A DNA stretch of 64,000 nucleotides from Candidatus Rhodoblastus alkanivorans. GTDB taxonomy: Bacteria; Pseudomonadota; Alphaproteobacteria; Rhizobiales; Beijerinckiaceae. The notes under the pieces are model-generated. The model did no database searches, had not been told where the DNA came from, and saw only the letters and a list, made by a program, of their open reading frames with translations. Made by a program: the position numbers and the translations under genes. Location: assembly GCF_022760755.1 (NCBI RefSeq), contig NZ_JAIVFP010000002.1, positions 1-64,000 of the forward strand. The letters run 5' to 3'. Below, piece by piece: positions 9,736 to 19,664 of this stretch. The stretch's first letter is position 1; the number at the start of each line of letters is the position of its first letter.

Positions 9736-11346
9736 TCAGGCGGCCTTGGCGGATGCGGCCGGCGACTGCGGCTTCCAGTTCCACGGCATCAGTTCGTCCA
9801 GTCGGTGCGCGGGGTGGCCGGCGATGCGGGTGAGGACGTCGGCCAGCCAGGCCTGCGGATCGACGCCATTCATCTTGCAGGTGATGATCAGGCTGTACAT
9901 CGCCGCGGCGCGCTCGCCCCCGCGATCCGACCCGCAGAACAACCACGATTTTCTTCCAAGGGCGATGCCGCGCAGGCCTCGCTCAGCAGCGTTGTTCGAG
10001 AGGCAAACGCGCCCGTCCTCAAGAAACAGCGTGAAGGCCGGCCAACGCTTGAGAATGTAATTGATCGCCTTGGCGAGATCGTGCCCGCGCGAGAACTTGC
10101 CGAACTGCTCGCGCAGATAGACTTGGAGATCCTCGATCAGCGGCCGGCTCTGCTTTTGCCGAACCGCCAGGCGCTCCGCGGCGCTCGTGCCGTTGATCGC
10201 GCGCTCGATCTCGAACAGCGCGTCGATGCGGCGCACGACCTCGATCGCGACGGGCGACAGCGGAATCTCCTTTTTGCCGGAGGCCTTGCGCCGCGCGTTC
10301 TCCTCGATGTCGGCCATGATGAAGAACGGTCGCCGCGCATGCGCCCAACACGCCGCCTCCTTGATCGGACCGGGCTTTCGGTCAGCCTGATAAAGCTTGC
10401 CGTAGCCTTCAAAGGCGTCCGCCTGGAAGATTCCGGAATATCCAGCCAGATGCGCCTGCGGATTCTCGCCCCGGCGATTGCGCGAATAATAGAACATCGC
10501 CGCCGGCGGCCCGGCGCCGCCGAAGGGCTTGTCGTCGCGCACGTAGATCCAGCATCGCCCGGTGTCGGTCTTGCCCTCGGCTAGAACTGGCACGGTCGTA
10601 TCGTCGCCATGCAGCCGCTCGGCCGCCATCACATGGGCCTCCATCAGACGAAGGATCGGATTCAGCGCCGCGCAGACCAATCCCACGGAGTCCGCCATGG
10701 TCGACAGCGGGATCGGCACGCCTTCCAGGGCGTAGCGTTCGGCTTGGCGGTTCAACGGCTGGTGCTGGCCGAACTTCTCGAACACGATCATCGCCAGCAG
10801 ACTCGGCCCCGCCCATCCTCTTGGGATGACGTGGAACGGCGCGGGCGCCTGACTGACCTTCTCGCAATTGCGGCAGGTGAACTTTTCGCGCACCGTCTCG
10901 ACCACCTTCCACTGACGCGGCTGCGACTCCAGCGTCCGCGTCACGTCCTCGCCGAGCTTGCGCAGCCGGTGGCCGCCGCAGCATTCGCACGCCGTCGGCG
11001 GCGCGATCACCACCCGTTCGCGGGGAAGATGCTCGGGGAACGTGTTGCGCTCGGGGCGTTGGCGCGTAAATCCGCGCACAGTCGTTGTCTGGGCGACGGC
11101 CTGTTCTGCCGCGAGTTCGTCTTGTGTGGCGCTGGCCTCCGCCTCTTCGAACGCCAGCGACAACTGATCGATTAGGCGCTCCGAGCGCTCGGAACGTTGT
11201 CCATAAATTTGGCGTTCCAGCTTGGCGATCCGCAGCTTCTGCTGCGCGATCAGCGCCGTGTCTTCCGAGGCTTTGGCCCGCGCCACCGCCAACTCCGCTT
11301 TCAGCGCGGCGTTTTCTTCTGCGAGGGCGAGGCGGGCGGCGTCCAT
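9736..11346 (-). CDS. tnpC: IS66 transposase TnpC
   Basis: DDE transposase of the IS66 family, 536 residues from the ATG at 11346 (an upstream in-frame ATG at 11400 would add 18 residues). It has an N-terminal coiled coil ([19 protein letters not shown]), a zinc-binding segment with CECCGG and CRNCEK, and the catalytic core: [21 protein letters not shown] and [10 protein letters not shown]. It closely resembles the TnpC of the second IS66 copy in this window. It appears intact. Confidence 0.95.
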   Translation of the reverse strand: MDAARLALAEENAALKAELAVARAKASEDTALIAQQKLRIAKLERQIYGQRSERSERLIDQLSLAFEEAEASATQDELAAEQAVAQTTTVRGFTRQRPERNTFPEHLPRERVVIAPPTACECCGGHRLRKLGEDVTRTLESQPRQWKVVETVREKFTCRNCEKVSQAPAPFHVIPRGWAGPSLLAMIVFEKFGQHQPLNRQAERYALEGVPIPLSTMADSVGLVCAALNPILRLMEAHVMAAERLHGDDTTVPVLAEGKTDTGRCWIYVRDDKPFGGAGPPAAMFYYSRNRRGENPQAHLAGYSGIFQADAFEGYGKLYQADRKPGPIKEAACWAHARRPFFIMADIEENARRKASGKKEIPLSPVAIEVVRRIDALFEIERAINGTSAAERLAVRQKQSRPLIEDLQVYLREQFGKFSRGHDLAKAINYILKRWPAFTLFLEDGRVCLSNNAAERGLRGIALGRKSWLFCGSDRGGERAAAMYSLIITCKMNGVDPQAWLADVLTRIAGHPAHRLDELMPWNWKPQSPAASAKAA

Positions 11347-11418
11347 GACCCAGAGTGAATCACAAATCGAGCGATTCGAGGCGCCCCAAAATGCGTTCAA
11401 CCCAAGATTTTTTCGCCC

Positions 11419-11766
11419 TTACCCGGCGCTGGTCGGTCGCCAGGTCAATTGCGGATTTCGCCAGTCGACCCCCTCAAGCATACAGGCCATCTGAGAAGCC
11501 GATATCGAAACGACGCCGTCTTTCGCTGAAGGCCAGATGAACTTTCCTCGGTCCAATCTCTTGGCGTAGAGAGAAAGCCCGACGCCGTCATGCCAAAGAA
11601 TCTTCGCCAGATCGCCGCGACGACCCCTGAAGATGTACAGGTCGCCGGCGTGGGGATCTCGCATCAACTGCTCCTGGACCTGAAGGGCCAAACCCTGCAT
11701 GCCCCGGCGCATGTCCGTGTGACCCATCGCAATCCAGACGCGGCATCCCGAGGGTATCGGGATCAT
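11419..11766 (-). CDS. tnpB: IS66 accessory protein TnpB
   Basis: 115 residues beginning MIPIPSGCRVWIAMGHTDMR, with the conserved [19 protein letters not shown] and [11 protein letters not shown] motifs of the IS66 Orf2 (TnpB) family, which is needed for transposition. It overlaps tnpA by four bases (ATGA), so the two are translationally coupled. Confidence 0.95.
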   Translation of the reverse strand: MIPIPSGCRVWIAMGHTDMRRGMQGLALQVQEQLMRDPHAGDLYIFRGRRGDLAKILWHDGVGLSLYAKRLDRGKFIWPSAKDGVVSISASQMACMLEGVDWRNPQLTWRPTSAG

Positions 11767-12128
11767 GGCTGCAACGCCTTCAAGGCCGCCGCGATCACCG
11801 ACGACGGCGCGCCAGCGTGGATCCGCACGCGCGCCTCCCTCAGCTCCACCTCGATCACGGCGGAACCCAAGTTCGTTGATGGCGATGAGCAAGGCGCCGC
11901 TGGCGCCGGCTTGATGACAACGGGCGCAAATCCGGAAGCATCCGCCTCAACAGCTTCGCGCATCTCCCGGCGCCATTTGAAGACGAGGCTGGTGCAAACA
12001 TCCTCGCGGCGCGCCACTTCCGCGATCACCGCCCCGGGTTCAAAACTGGCGGCGAGAATCCGCGCCCGGTCTTCGTCACTCCAGCGCCGGCGGCGCTCGG
12101 CGCCAGAAATCAATGTCATTCGTCCCAT
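11763..12128 (-). CDS. tnpA: IS66 accessory protein TnpA (HTH)
   Basis: A 121-residue HTH protein of the IS66 OrfA/TnpA family. The helix-turn-helix segment RRRWSDEDRARILAASFEPG...VCTSLVFKWRREMRE is typical of transposase DNA-binding domains. It is the first gene of the element and overlaps tnpB. Confidence 0.93.
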   Translation of the reverse strand: MGRMTLISGAERRRRWSDEDRARILAASFEPGAVIAEVARREDVCTSLVFKWRREMREAVEADASGFAPVVIKPAPAAPCSSPSTNLGSAVIEVELREARVRIHAGAPSSVIAAALKALQP

Positions 12129-12457
12129 GCTGCGCAGCTATCCTCGCTCATAAAGCCGATTTAGCTGCGTAGAATCGCTCTGAGGCCCTAATTCCTGCAA
12201 GGCGCGTCACGCCGGAGGGATACAATTCGAGAGACGGCAGATTTCAGATTTGAGTACGATGACCGCGCAACTTGTCTCGACCACGAACCGATCGGCCGGC
12301 CAGAGGCTTGAATTTGGTGTATACGCCACGTCGCCACGCATTGGCTTTCAATTTAACAACGGCGCCGCTATTCCGAGTCCGCTTTGACGCTCGGCACGTC
12401 CGATGAACCCGCTTCCTCGGCCGAAGGCCGACAGCGCCGAACAATTTAAATAATGCT

Positions 12458-13750
12458 GTGGAGAGCGACTTGAGCGATTCAGAAGACGGCGAGAAACCAA
12501 AGCAAGTTTTCCAGTTTATTCGGGGCTCCGAGTCTGACGGGCGCGAATATGATTGGGCGGAAGGAGCGGAGATCGTCCGCAAAGCTCTCGCAGAATCCCT
12601 TAACGCAAAGAATGTAGCATTCTTGCTGGGCGCTGGATGTTCATCGCTACGTGTTAATGGGGCAGAGGTTGGGATTCCGACCATGGCCCCGCTTGCTGAA
12701 GAATTTACGAAAAAGTTGGAGGAAGACGTCCCTGGCTTGCCAACGGCTAAAGAACGCCAGGCACTGATTGATCGGCTCGGCATTGATATTGGCGCCGACG
12801 AATATGCCCGCAACCTCGAACGTCTCATGGAATTGCTCCACAGCTTGCGCTTCTCTCTGGGACGGAGTTCGCTTGAGGCGGCGAAGAGGGACCTGGAAAT
12901 CGTCGAATCGATCATCGCAAAAGTGCAGGGCTTCCTCTGGGAAAAATGCACACAAGGAAAATTCGCCGAAGGCGACCGGAGTGTCCTGAATCTGTATGAG
13001 ACTTTTTACAGAAAACTCGTTCTCCGCGATCGTTCACTGCCCCGTCCTTGGATATTCACGACCAATTACGATCTTTTCAACGAGACGGCGATGGACAGGC
13101 TCGGCCTGCCGTATGCGAATGGATTCTCCGGCGTTGTTGAGCGCCGGTTCAATCCGGCGACCTTTCGATATGCTCTTGCGGAACAGCTCGATCTGACCAG
13201 CCGCAAATGGTCGGCCGTTGATGGTTTTGTCTATCTCTGCAAAATCCATGGTTCGATCAGTTGGACCGAGGACGATCACGGGCTTTATCCGATCAGGGAG
13301 GCGGCAGCCTCCAACGAGCCCGGGAAAGTGATGATTTATCCCACGCCCGCAAAACAGAACGCCAGCCTCGGATCGCCCTACGCTGACCTTTTTCGTGAAT
13401 TCCAATCGCGGGTCGTACGCGAGCAGAGCGTGCTGTTCACGATGGGCTACGCATTCGGCGACGAGCACATTAACAACATCATTTATCAGGCGCTGACGAT
13501 CCCCACCTTTCGGTTGGTGATCTTTGTTGACCCGACGCTGAAAGGCGAGATTGAGAAACTCAAGGCGTTGAGGGATCCGCGGATCTGGATCATTGGTGGC
13601 GACGGGCCCCAAGCTGGTCGCAAGGCGCACTATTTTGACACGATCATCGAACAGTTCCTGCCGCAGCGCCCGAGTGAACGCATTGACGATGCGATCCGGA
13701 AGGTTCTGGAAGCGATGTCTCCTCCTCGAAAGAGGGAGGAGGCAGAATGA
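12458..13750 (+). CDS. SIR2-like NADase/deacylase-fold protein of a SIR2-HerA system
   Basis: 430 residues with the signatures of defence-type SIR2 domains: FLLGAGCS for the nucleotide loop, FTTNYD with the key Asn near residue 203, and KIHGS with His264. Family members deplete NAD+ on infection. The gene overlaps the HerA ATPase gene by four bases, giving the SIR2-HerA (Nezha-type) pairing. No TIR gene is present, so it is not Thoeris. The start is uncertain: GTG at 12458 has no clear ribosome-binding site, whereas TTG at 12470 sits six bases after GGAGAG and gives MSDSEDGEK. Confidence 0.88.
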   Translation: MESDLSDSEDGEKPKQVFQFIRGSESDGREYDWAEGAEIVRKALAESLNAKNVAFLLGAGCSSLRVNGAEVGIPTMAPLAEEFTKKLEEDVPGLPTAKERQALIDRLGIDIGADEYARNLERLMELLHSLRFSLGRSSLEAAKRDLEIVESIIAKVQGFLWEKCTQGKFAEGDRSVLNLYETFYRKLVLRDRSLPRPWIFTTNYDLFNETAMDRLGLPYANGFSGVVERRFNPATFRYALAEQLDLTSRKWSAVDGFVYLCKIHGSISWTEDDHGLYPIREAAASNEPGKVMIYPTPAKQNASLGSPYADLFREFQSRVVREQSVLFTMGYAFGDEHINNIIYQALTIPTFRLVIFVDPTLKGEIEKLKALRDPRIWIIGGDGPQAGRKAHYFDTIIEQFLPQRPSERIDDAIRKVLEAMSPPRKREEAE

Positions 13751-15768
13751 GTCGGGATGATCGTAAACGCGCCATCGGTAAGGTCGTCTCCGTTGCGGCC
13801 GATCGATTCGTCGTCGAGATGCACGCCGGTACCGACAACTTCACCGTCGTTGGCTTCGATGACGTTCATTACGTCGCTCGGCTCGGCTCATTTCTGATGC
13901 TTCCGGTTCAAACCGAATATGTGGTCGCGGAAGTTGTTGGTCTACGCGAGCAGGATGTGAGCCGCCCTGGTCGTGGCGACGGGGAGATGGACAAAGCGTC
14001 ATCTGCGAAATTTCTGGACGTTGTCCCCGTTGGAATGTTGCCGCAGGACCGCCGGGAGAAATTTCGATTCGGCGTGTCCGTGTTTCCGTCCCTATACGCG
14101 GACGCGCTCTACGCGCTGGATGCGGAACTCGATCGTGTGTTCGAAACGGATGTCCCGAGTGAGCCCGCGCCAAAGAGGGGAGACGATCCGCCAATTCCGC
14201 CCGAGGCGACGCGTTTTCGCGCGCTATCGATCGGCAGGTCTGTCATCTTCGACGGCTACGACGTCAAAGTTCGTATTGATGACTTCTTTGGCGGGCATAC
14301 TGCGGTTCTCGGAAACACCGGCAGCGGCAAGTCCTGCACGGTAGCGTCTGTGCTGCAATCCTTGTTTGACAAAGCCGATGAACACCATGCCCGCGGTGCA
14401 ACCTTCGTCGTCTTCGATGTCAACGGTGAATATGCCAAGGCGCTGACGCCCCTGGCCAATGGGAGCGGGATTGGTGTTGCTCATATTGTGCTTGATGGTT
14501 CGTCGGCGAACGGGCGTTTCCGATTGCCTCATTGGTTCCTTGAGCAGTCGGAATGGGAGTTGCTTCTCCAGGCGAGCGAGCGGACCCAAGTACCAATTCT
14601 GCGCATGGCGCTCGGGCTCTCGACACTATTCTCAGGCGGGAACACGCGCGAGTTGAACGGCATCAAGAACCATATCTTGGCCACTTGCTTAAGCCAGATC
14701 CTTCGGGATGACTCGGGAAGTCCGTCCAAGCATGATCGGATGGTGGGGCTTCTACAACGATTCAATACGGTCGAGATCAACAACCGGATAATCGCCCAAT
14801 ACATCCGGATCAATTATGGCCAAATGGCAAATCCTGAGGGGCTGACCTCCTACCTGCTCGGTGGCGCTCAAGGTGGAGGGTTCATTATCGACGGGCTGAA
14901 GCTTCCCGCCTACGAGAGTCTTCCGTTCGAGTTTTCCGCGCTGGGTGAGGCACTCGACCTTGCGATTCTCTATGAGGAGGCGCACGGAAACAGGCAAATT
15001 CGCGACTATTGTTCCCAGTTGTTGACACGGTTTAAATCGTTGGAGGAGCGCCAAGAATACGCGTTTCTTAGGCAAGATCTTCAGGCTGACGGCAATAATC
15101 CGTCTATCGCCTCATTCCTGGAGCGCCTTCTAGGCTTGTCGCGAAACGGCGCCGGCTGGGTGAAGCAGAACCAGATCGTGATCATCGATATGAACGCGGT
15201 CGAGGACGAAGTCGTGGAACTGGTGGCTTCGGTTTTGGCGCGGATGGCATTCCGCTTGCTCCGCCAGGCTGATCCACGCAACCGCTTTCCCATCCACTTG
15301 TTGCTCGAAGAGGCGCATCGCTACATCGCTTCCACGCCGTCACGTTATGCAATCGACGCAAGCCGCGTCTTTGAGCGCATCGCCAAAGAGGGCCGTAAAT
15401 ACGGGCTGTTCCTGCTCGTTGCCTCTCAAAGACCGAGTGAACTGTCAAAGACCGTGCTGTCGCAGTGCTCAAATTTCGTAATCCACCGCATCCAGAACCC
15501 TGACGATCTCTCGCACATTCGGCAGATGACCCCGTTTATTTCGGATGCGGTCTTGAAGCGCCTGCCATCCTTGCCCAAGCAACATGCGCTGGTATTCGGA
15601 ACATCGGTGAATCTGCCGACGACGTTCAGGGTGCGCGACGCCCATCCGCTTCCCGCGAGCGATGATGCAAAAATCCGGGATCTTTGGTTCCATGAAGAAG
15701 GACGCACGGCTCAGGTCTGCATCGCAGCACCGCCTGTTAACGGCGCCGATGGCGGCGTGGTCGGCTGA
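13747..15768 (+). CDS. herA: HerA/FtsK-type hexameric ATPase of a SIR2-HerA system
   Basis: 673 residues. An N-terminal HAS-barrel-like domain (residues 8-66) precedes the RecA-like motor: Walker A at G189 to S196 (GNTGSGKS), Walker B LLLEEAHRYI at about 517-526, then VASQRPSEL with FVIHRIQNPDD for sensor and arginine-finger regions. HerA forms hexameric rings that translocate DNA and, in SIR2-HerA systems, assemble with SIR2 into a large NAD-depleting complex. It overlaps the SIR2 gene by four bases and the exonuclease gene by one base, so all three are probably co-translated. Confidence 0.9.
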   Translation: MSRDDRKRAIGKVVSVAADRFVVEMHAGTDNFTVVGFDDVHYVARLGSFLMLPVQTEYVVAEVVGLREQDVSRPGRGDGEMDKASSAKFLDVVPVGMLPQDRREKFRFGVSVFPSLYADALYALDAELDRVFETDVPSEPAPKRGDDPPIPPEATRFRALSIGRSVIFDGYDVKVRIDDFFGGHTAVLGNTGSGKSCTVASVLQSLFDKADEHHARGATFVVFDVNGEYAKALTPLANGSGIGVAHIVLDGSSANGRFRLPHWFLEQSEWELLLQASERTQVPILRMALGLSTLFSGGNTRELNGIKNHILATCLSQILRDDSGSPSKHDRMVGLLQRFNTVEINNRIIAQYIRINYGQMANPEGLTSYLLGGAQGGGFIIDGLKLPAYESLPFEFSALGEALDLAILYEEAHGNRQIRDYCSQLLTRFKSLEERQEYAFLRQDLQADGNNPSIASFLERLLGLSRNGAGWVKQNQIVIIDMNAVEDEVVELVASVLARMAFRLLRQADPRNRFPIHLLLEEAHRYIASTPSRYAIDASRVFERIAKEGRKYGLFLLVASQRPSELSKTVLSQCSNFVIHRIQNPDDLSHIRQMTPFISDAVLKRLPSLPKQHALVFGTSVNLPTTFRVRDAHPLPASDDAKIRDLWFHEEGRTAQVCIAAPPVNGADGGVVG

Positions 15769-16661
15769 TGACGGGTGAACCAGATCTCGAAAAATTTGCC
15801 GCTGCTCTGGAGAAAAGCCCAGACTATAAAGTTTTGCGGCGCCTTCAGCCGCGCGCGCCGATCGAAGGGTTTCCTGGCGTTGAAACTCGCGCCGGCCTTT
15901 TTGTCGATGTGGAGACGACAGGCCTCAATCCAGAACTGGATGAGATAGTTGAGTTAGCGATGGTGCCGTTCAGATATGCCCTGGACGGCACTGTGGTTCA
16001 GGTGCTCGACCCATTCGACCGTCTTCGTGAACCGTCCACGCCAATCCCTCCCGAAATAACGGCACTTACAGGCATAACCGCCGAAATGGTGTCTGGAAAA
16101 GAAATCGACCTAGCCGAGGTCGTCAAATTTGCTGCGCCAGCCGCTTTGGTTATCGCCCACAATGCTGCCTTTGATCGTCGCTTTTTGGAGCGGTTCTGCC
16201 CGATGTTTTCGACCAAGCCATGGGCTTGTTCTATGGCAGAGGTTGATTGGGCAGCCGAGGGATTCGAAGGGACGAAGCTTCCCTACCTCGCTATGGCGCA
16301 GGGCTTTTTCTATGATCGACACCGAGCAGCCAACGACTGTCTAGCGGCAATTGAGGTCTTGGCGCGCGAGCTTCCTCGCGCTCGTGTCCCAGCTTTGGCA
16401 AAATTACTTGAACGTGCACGCCAGCCAACGTGGCGCATTTGGGCGGAAAACTCCCCATTTGAATGCAAGGATTTTTTGAAAGCACGTGGCTACCGGTGGA
16501 ACGGCGAAGAGAACGGTCGACCAAGAGCGTGGTACATTGACGTCTCAGACGTTCAAAAGGATGCAGAACTCGTCTATATGCAGCGGGAGATTTATCGATA
16601 CGAGGTCGAGCTCAACCCCGTCCGCGTGACGGCTTATGATCGGTATTCTGACCGGGTCTAG
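15768..16661 (+). CDS. DnaQ-like DEDDh 3'-5' exonuclease with C-terminal domain
   Basis: 297 residues. The exonuclease domain carries Exo I FVDVETTG (D47, E49), Exo II AHNAAFDRRF (D136) and Exo III H185 plus D190, so all DEDDh catalytic residues are present. A C-terminal module (about 215-297) contains CKDFLKARGYRWN and GRPRAWYIDV, a domain seen in stand-alone bacterial DnaQ-like exonucleases. The gene starts one base inside the HerA stop codon, which ties it to the SIR2-HerA operon. Its role there is inferred: end trimming, nicotinamide-independent nuclease arm, or host-DNA protection. Confidence 0.88.
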   Translation: MTGEPDLEKFAAALEKSPDYKVLRRLQPRAPIEGFPGVETRAGLFVDVETTGLNPELDEIVELAMVPFRYALDGTVVQVLDPFDRLREPSTPIPPEITALTGITAEMVSGKEIDLAEVVKFAAPAALVIAHNAAFDRRFLERFCPMFSTKPWACSMAEVDWAAEGFEGTKLPYLAMAQGFFYDRHRAANDCLAAIEVLARELPRARVPALAKLLERARQPTWRIWAENSPFECKDFLKARGYRWNGEENGRPRAWYIDVSDVQKDAELVYMQREIYRYEVELNPVRVTAYDRYSDRV

Positions 16662-16816
16662 CGTTGGGGATCGATGATGATGCGACGCGAGCACATCTGT
16701 CGTTATGCCGGAACACTACAGCGCCGGCACCCAAATCGCTGCGATAGCCAAATGTGATCTTGCTCGGCGAACAGTGATAGCCTGAATGTCCATCGCCCCG
16801 AATTCGGTACGCTCCG

Positions 16817-19012
16817 ATGAAGCCCTCCTTCGATGCAACGCCGCCCAAAGATACGCTCGTCGGCGCGGTCGAGCGGGTCACGTTTCACAATGAGGACACC
16901 GGCTTCGCTGTTTTGAAAGTGAAGGCGCGGGGGCAGCGCGACCTTGTGCCGGTCGTCGGCCACGCCGCGTCGATTTCGGCTGGCGAATTCATCCACGCCG
17001 TCGGCGTCTGGATCACCGACCGAACCCACGGGCTGCAATTCAAGGCGGATTTCCTCAAGACTACGCCGCCGACGACGGCCGAGGGGATTGAGAAATACCT
17101 CGGCTCCGGCATGGTGCGCGGCATCGGCCCGAAGCTCGCCGAGCGGATCGTCGCCGTATTCGGCGCGGCGACGTTCGAAATCATCGAGGCGAGCCCGGAG
17201 AAGCTGAGGGACGTTTCGGGCATAGGCGAGTTCCGCGCCGGAAAAATCGCCGCCGGCTGGGCCGAGCAAAAGGCCGTCCGCGACATCATGCTCTTCCTGC
17301 ACTCCAACGGCGTTGGCACGTCGCGGGCGGTCCGCATCTTCAAGACTTATGGACACGACGCAATCCAGGTCATGACCGAGGATCCCTATCGGCTCGCGCG
17401 CGACATCCGCGGCATCGGGTTTCGCACCGCCGACGCCATCGCCATGAAGCTCGGCATGACGCGCGAAGCGCCGCAAAGGGTGCGCGCTGGCGTCTCCTTC
17501 GCGCTGCAGGAAGCGACCGACGAGGGCCATTGCGGTCTGCCGGCGGAGGACCTCATCAAACTGGCGACGACGCTGCTCGAAGTCGACGCCGGCGTCGTCG
17601 ACGCGGCCCTGGCCCATGAGATCGCCGGCAGCGAGGTCGTTGCGGACACGATCGAGGGGCGATCCTGCATCTTCCTGCGCGGGCTGTATCTCGCCGAGCG
17701 CGGCATCGCCGAACGCCTGCTTGCGTTGGCGCGGGGCGAGCCGCCATGGCCGGCGATCGAAGCCGACAAGGCTGTTCCGTGGGTCGAGAAAAAGACCGGC
17801 AAGACACTGGCGGCGTCGCAGCGCGCCGCGATCGCGATGGTGCTCCGGTCAAAGACGGCCGTAGTCACGGGCGGACCCGGCGTCGGCAAAACGACGCTGC
17901 TCGACGCCATCCTGCGCATCGTCCTCGCCAAGGGAACGAAGATCCTGCTCGCGGCGCCGACCGGCCGCGCCGCCAAGCGAATGTCCGAGCAGACCGGCAT
18001 CGAAGCCAAGACTATCCACCGGCTGCTTGAGACCGATCCCAAGAAGGGCGGGTTCAAACGCAACGCCGAGAACCAGCTTGATTGCGATCTTCTCGTCGTC
18101 GACGAGACCAGCATGCTCGATGCCTCGCTGATGTTCGCCCTGGTGAAGGCCATTCCCCCGAAGGCGGCCCTGCTGTTGGTCGGCGACGTCGACCAATTGC
18201 CGTCGGTCGGTCCGGGGCAGGTGCTTGCCGACGTCATCAATTCCGGCGCCGTCGCGGTCGCCCGGTTGACCGAGGTGTTCCGGCAAGCCGCCGAGAGCCG
18301 GATCGTCGTCAATGCGCATCGCATCAATCGCGGCGAAATGCCGGAATGGACCAAGCCGGGCGAAGACTCCGACTTCTTCTTCGTCGAGGCAGCTGATCCC
18401 GAGGATGGCGCCGCGAAGGTGGTCGAGATCGTCCGCGACAGAATTCCCCGACGCTTCGGCCTCGATCCGGTCCGCGACATTCAGGTGCTGTGCCCGATGC
18501 AGCGCGGGGCCCTTGGCGCGCGGGCGCTCAACGCCGATCTCCAGAACGCCCTAAATCCGAACATGGGCGAGAAAATCGAGCGTTTCGGCTCGGCCTTCGC
18601 TCCGGGCGACAAGGTCATGCAGACCGAAAACGACTACGACCGCGAGGTGTTCAACGGCGATCTCGGCAGGGTCCGGCGCATCGACCAGACCGACGGTGTT
18701 CTGATCGCCGACTTCGACGGGCGCGAGGTCGAATATCCGTTCGGTGAACTCGACGCGCTCGTTCCCGCCTACGCGACGACGATTCACAAGTCGCAGGGGT
18801 CGGAATATCCCGCCGTGGTGATCACGCTGGCGAAACAGCACTACACAATGCTCGCCAGGAACCTGGTCTATACCGCCGTCACCCGGGGCAAGCGCCTCGT
18901 CGTCATCGTCGGACAGCGCAAGGCGCTCGCCATCGCCGTCCGCAGCCATGGGTCGCGACGACGTTGGACGAAACTGCGCGAATGGCTGACGGGGAACGGG
19001 GCGGCGGCATGA
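16817..19012 (+). CDS. recD2: RecD2-like ATP-dependent DNA helicase (SF1B)
   Basis: 731 residues. An N-terminal OB-like domain (GAVERVTFHNEDTGFAVLKV) and helix-hairpin-helix repeats (MVRGIGPKLAERIV, VSGIGEFRAGKI, RGIGFRTADAIAMKLG) precede the motor. Walker A is G352 to T359 (GGPGVGKT), motif II is VVDETSMLD, and the SH3-containing C-terminal part ends with TTIHKSQGSEYPAVV and LVYTAVTRGKRLVVIVG. RecD2 is a 5'-3' helicase acting without RecBC. It follows the SIR2-HerA operon by about 150 bases and may be independent of it. Confidence 0.9.
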   Translation: MKPSFDATPPKDTLVGAVERVTFHNEDTGFAVLKVKARGQRDLVPVVGHAASISAGEFIHAVGVWITDRTHGLQFKADFLKTTPPTTAEGIEKYLGSGMVRGIGPKLAERIVAVFGAATFEIIEASPEKLRDVSGIGEFRAGKIAAGWAEQKAVRDIMLFLHSNGVGTSRAVRIFKTYGHDAIQVMTEDPYRLARDIRGIGFRTADAIAMKLGMTREAPQRVRAGVSFALQEATDEGHCGLPAEDLIKLATTLLEVDAGVVDAALAHEIAGSEVVADTIEGRSCIFLRGLYLAERGIAERLLALARGEPPWPAIEADKAVPWVEKKTGKTLAASQRAAIAMVLRSKTAVVTGGPGVGKTTLLDAILRIVLAKGTKILLAAPTGRAAKRMSEQTGIEAKTIHRLLETDPKKGGFKRNAENQLDCDLLVVDETSMLDASLMFALVKAIPPKAALLLVGDVDQLPSVGPGQVLADVINSGAVAVARLTEVFRQAAESRIVVNAHRINRGEMPEWTKPGEDSDFFFVEAADPEDGAAKVVEIVRDRIPRRFGLDPVRDIQVLCPMQRGALGARALNADLQNALNPNMGEKIERFGSAFAPGDKVMQTENDYDREVFNGDLGRVRRIDQTDGVLIADFDGREVEYPFGELDALVPAYATTIHKSQGSEYPAVVITLAKQHYTMLARNLVYTAVTRGKRLVVIVGQRKALAIAVRSHGSRRRWTKLREWLTGNGAAA

Positions 19013-19135
19013 TTGACGCCACACGCTTTCGTTCGAAACGCATACGAAAACGACCTCCTCCTAAATTCAGCGCCAGAAACTGAGGTTTGCGCAAAAAATA
19101 TCTCCAACCAAAACCAACTGCCTGCGCGAGCGCAG

Positions 19136-19408
19136 TTACACGACCGTTTGATAGCCGCGCCGACGCTTCGCCGAGATCAGACGCTTGATGCAATCGAAGG
19201 CGTCGTCGGCGCTGTCGCAAAGCTCCAATCGAATTCGGCCCTGACAGCCGATACGACCCCAGCGGCGCACGACCGCCCAGGTCCCAAATAGCGAGGGCTC
19301 AAGCGAGACTTCGTAGAACCTCGCCATGTTCCGCGTCGGGTCGATCCGGCGCAGGTGCACAGCTTCCGAGAATTTGCGCGTAGCGATCTTCAAGTCTGCT
19401 GGGGACAT
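19136..19408 (-). CDS. WGR-domain protein
   Basis: A 90-residue single-domain protein. RRIDPTRNMARFYEVSLEPS followed by LFGTWAVVRRWGRIGCQGR is the WGR signature, a nucleic-acid-binding module also found in PARPs and bacterial DNA-modification proteins. I use the ATG at 19408; a TTG at 19423 would add five residues. It is convergent with recD2. Free-standing WGR genes are frequent on alphaproteobacterial plasmids; their role is unknown. Confidence 0.8.
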   Translation of the reverse strand: MSPADLKIATRKFSEAVHLRRIDPTRNMARFYEVSLEPSLFGTWAVVRRWGRIGCQGRIRLELCDSADDAFDCIKRLISAKRRRGYQTVV

Positions 19409-19664
19409 GTCGAAGAGTCGCAAAGCGCCGACTCCGCGTCCAATTGGAAATTTGAATCAAAGCGCGTCGATTGATTCACGCGCTCGATCGGAGCTCGCCC
19501 ACTTCCGGCGATGGCGTGCGGCACGGCATCGATCTGCAAGAGGGGCTGGCGCTCCGGATCAACTAAGCGCCGCTTTACTGTAACCTCATTCGCAGCTACC
19601 TGACGTTCCTGATCACCAAGCACGAACGCCTTAGCCGGCGCGCGGCGTAGACGTTGGAGGGCGC

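Larger units (their letters stand above)
9681..12223 (-). mobile_element. Complete IS66-family insertion sequence (copy 1)
   Basis: A 2,543-bp element with related ends: GTATCCCTCCGCCGT at 9681 and its inverted counterpart ending at 12223. It is flanked by a perfect 8-bp target duplication, AATTCGAG (9673-9680 and 12224-12231). It carries tnpA, tnpB and tnpC in the standard IS66 order on the minus strand. The exact duplication shows a direct and comparatively recent insertion. Confidence 0.95.

Noticed and set aside
12458-16661. Thoeris, BREX or DISARM at the SIR2 locus
   Set aside because: No TIR-domain gene, methyltransferase or PglZ-type gene is present; SIR2 is coupled to HerA instead.
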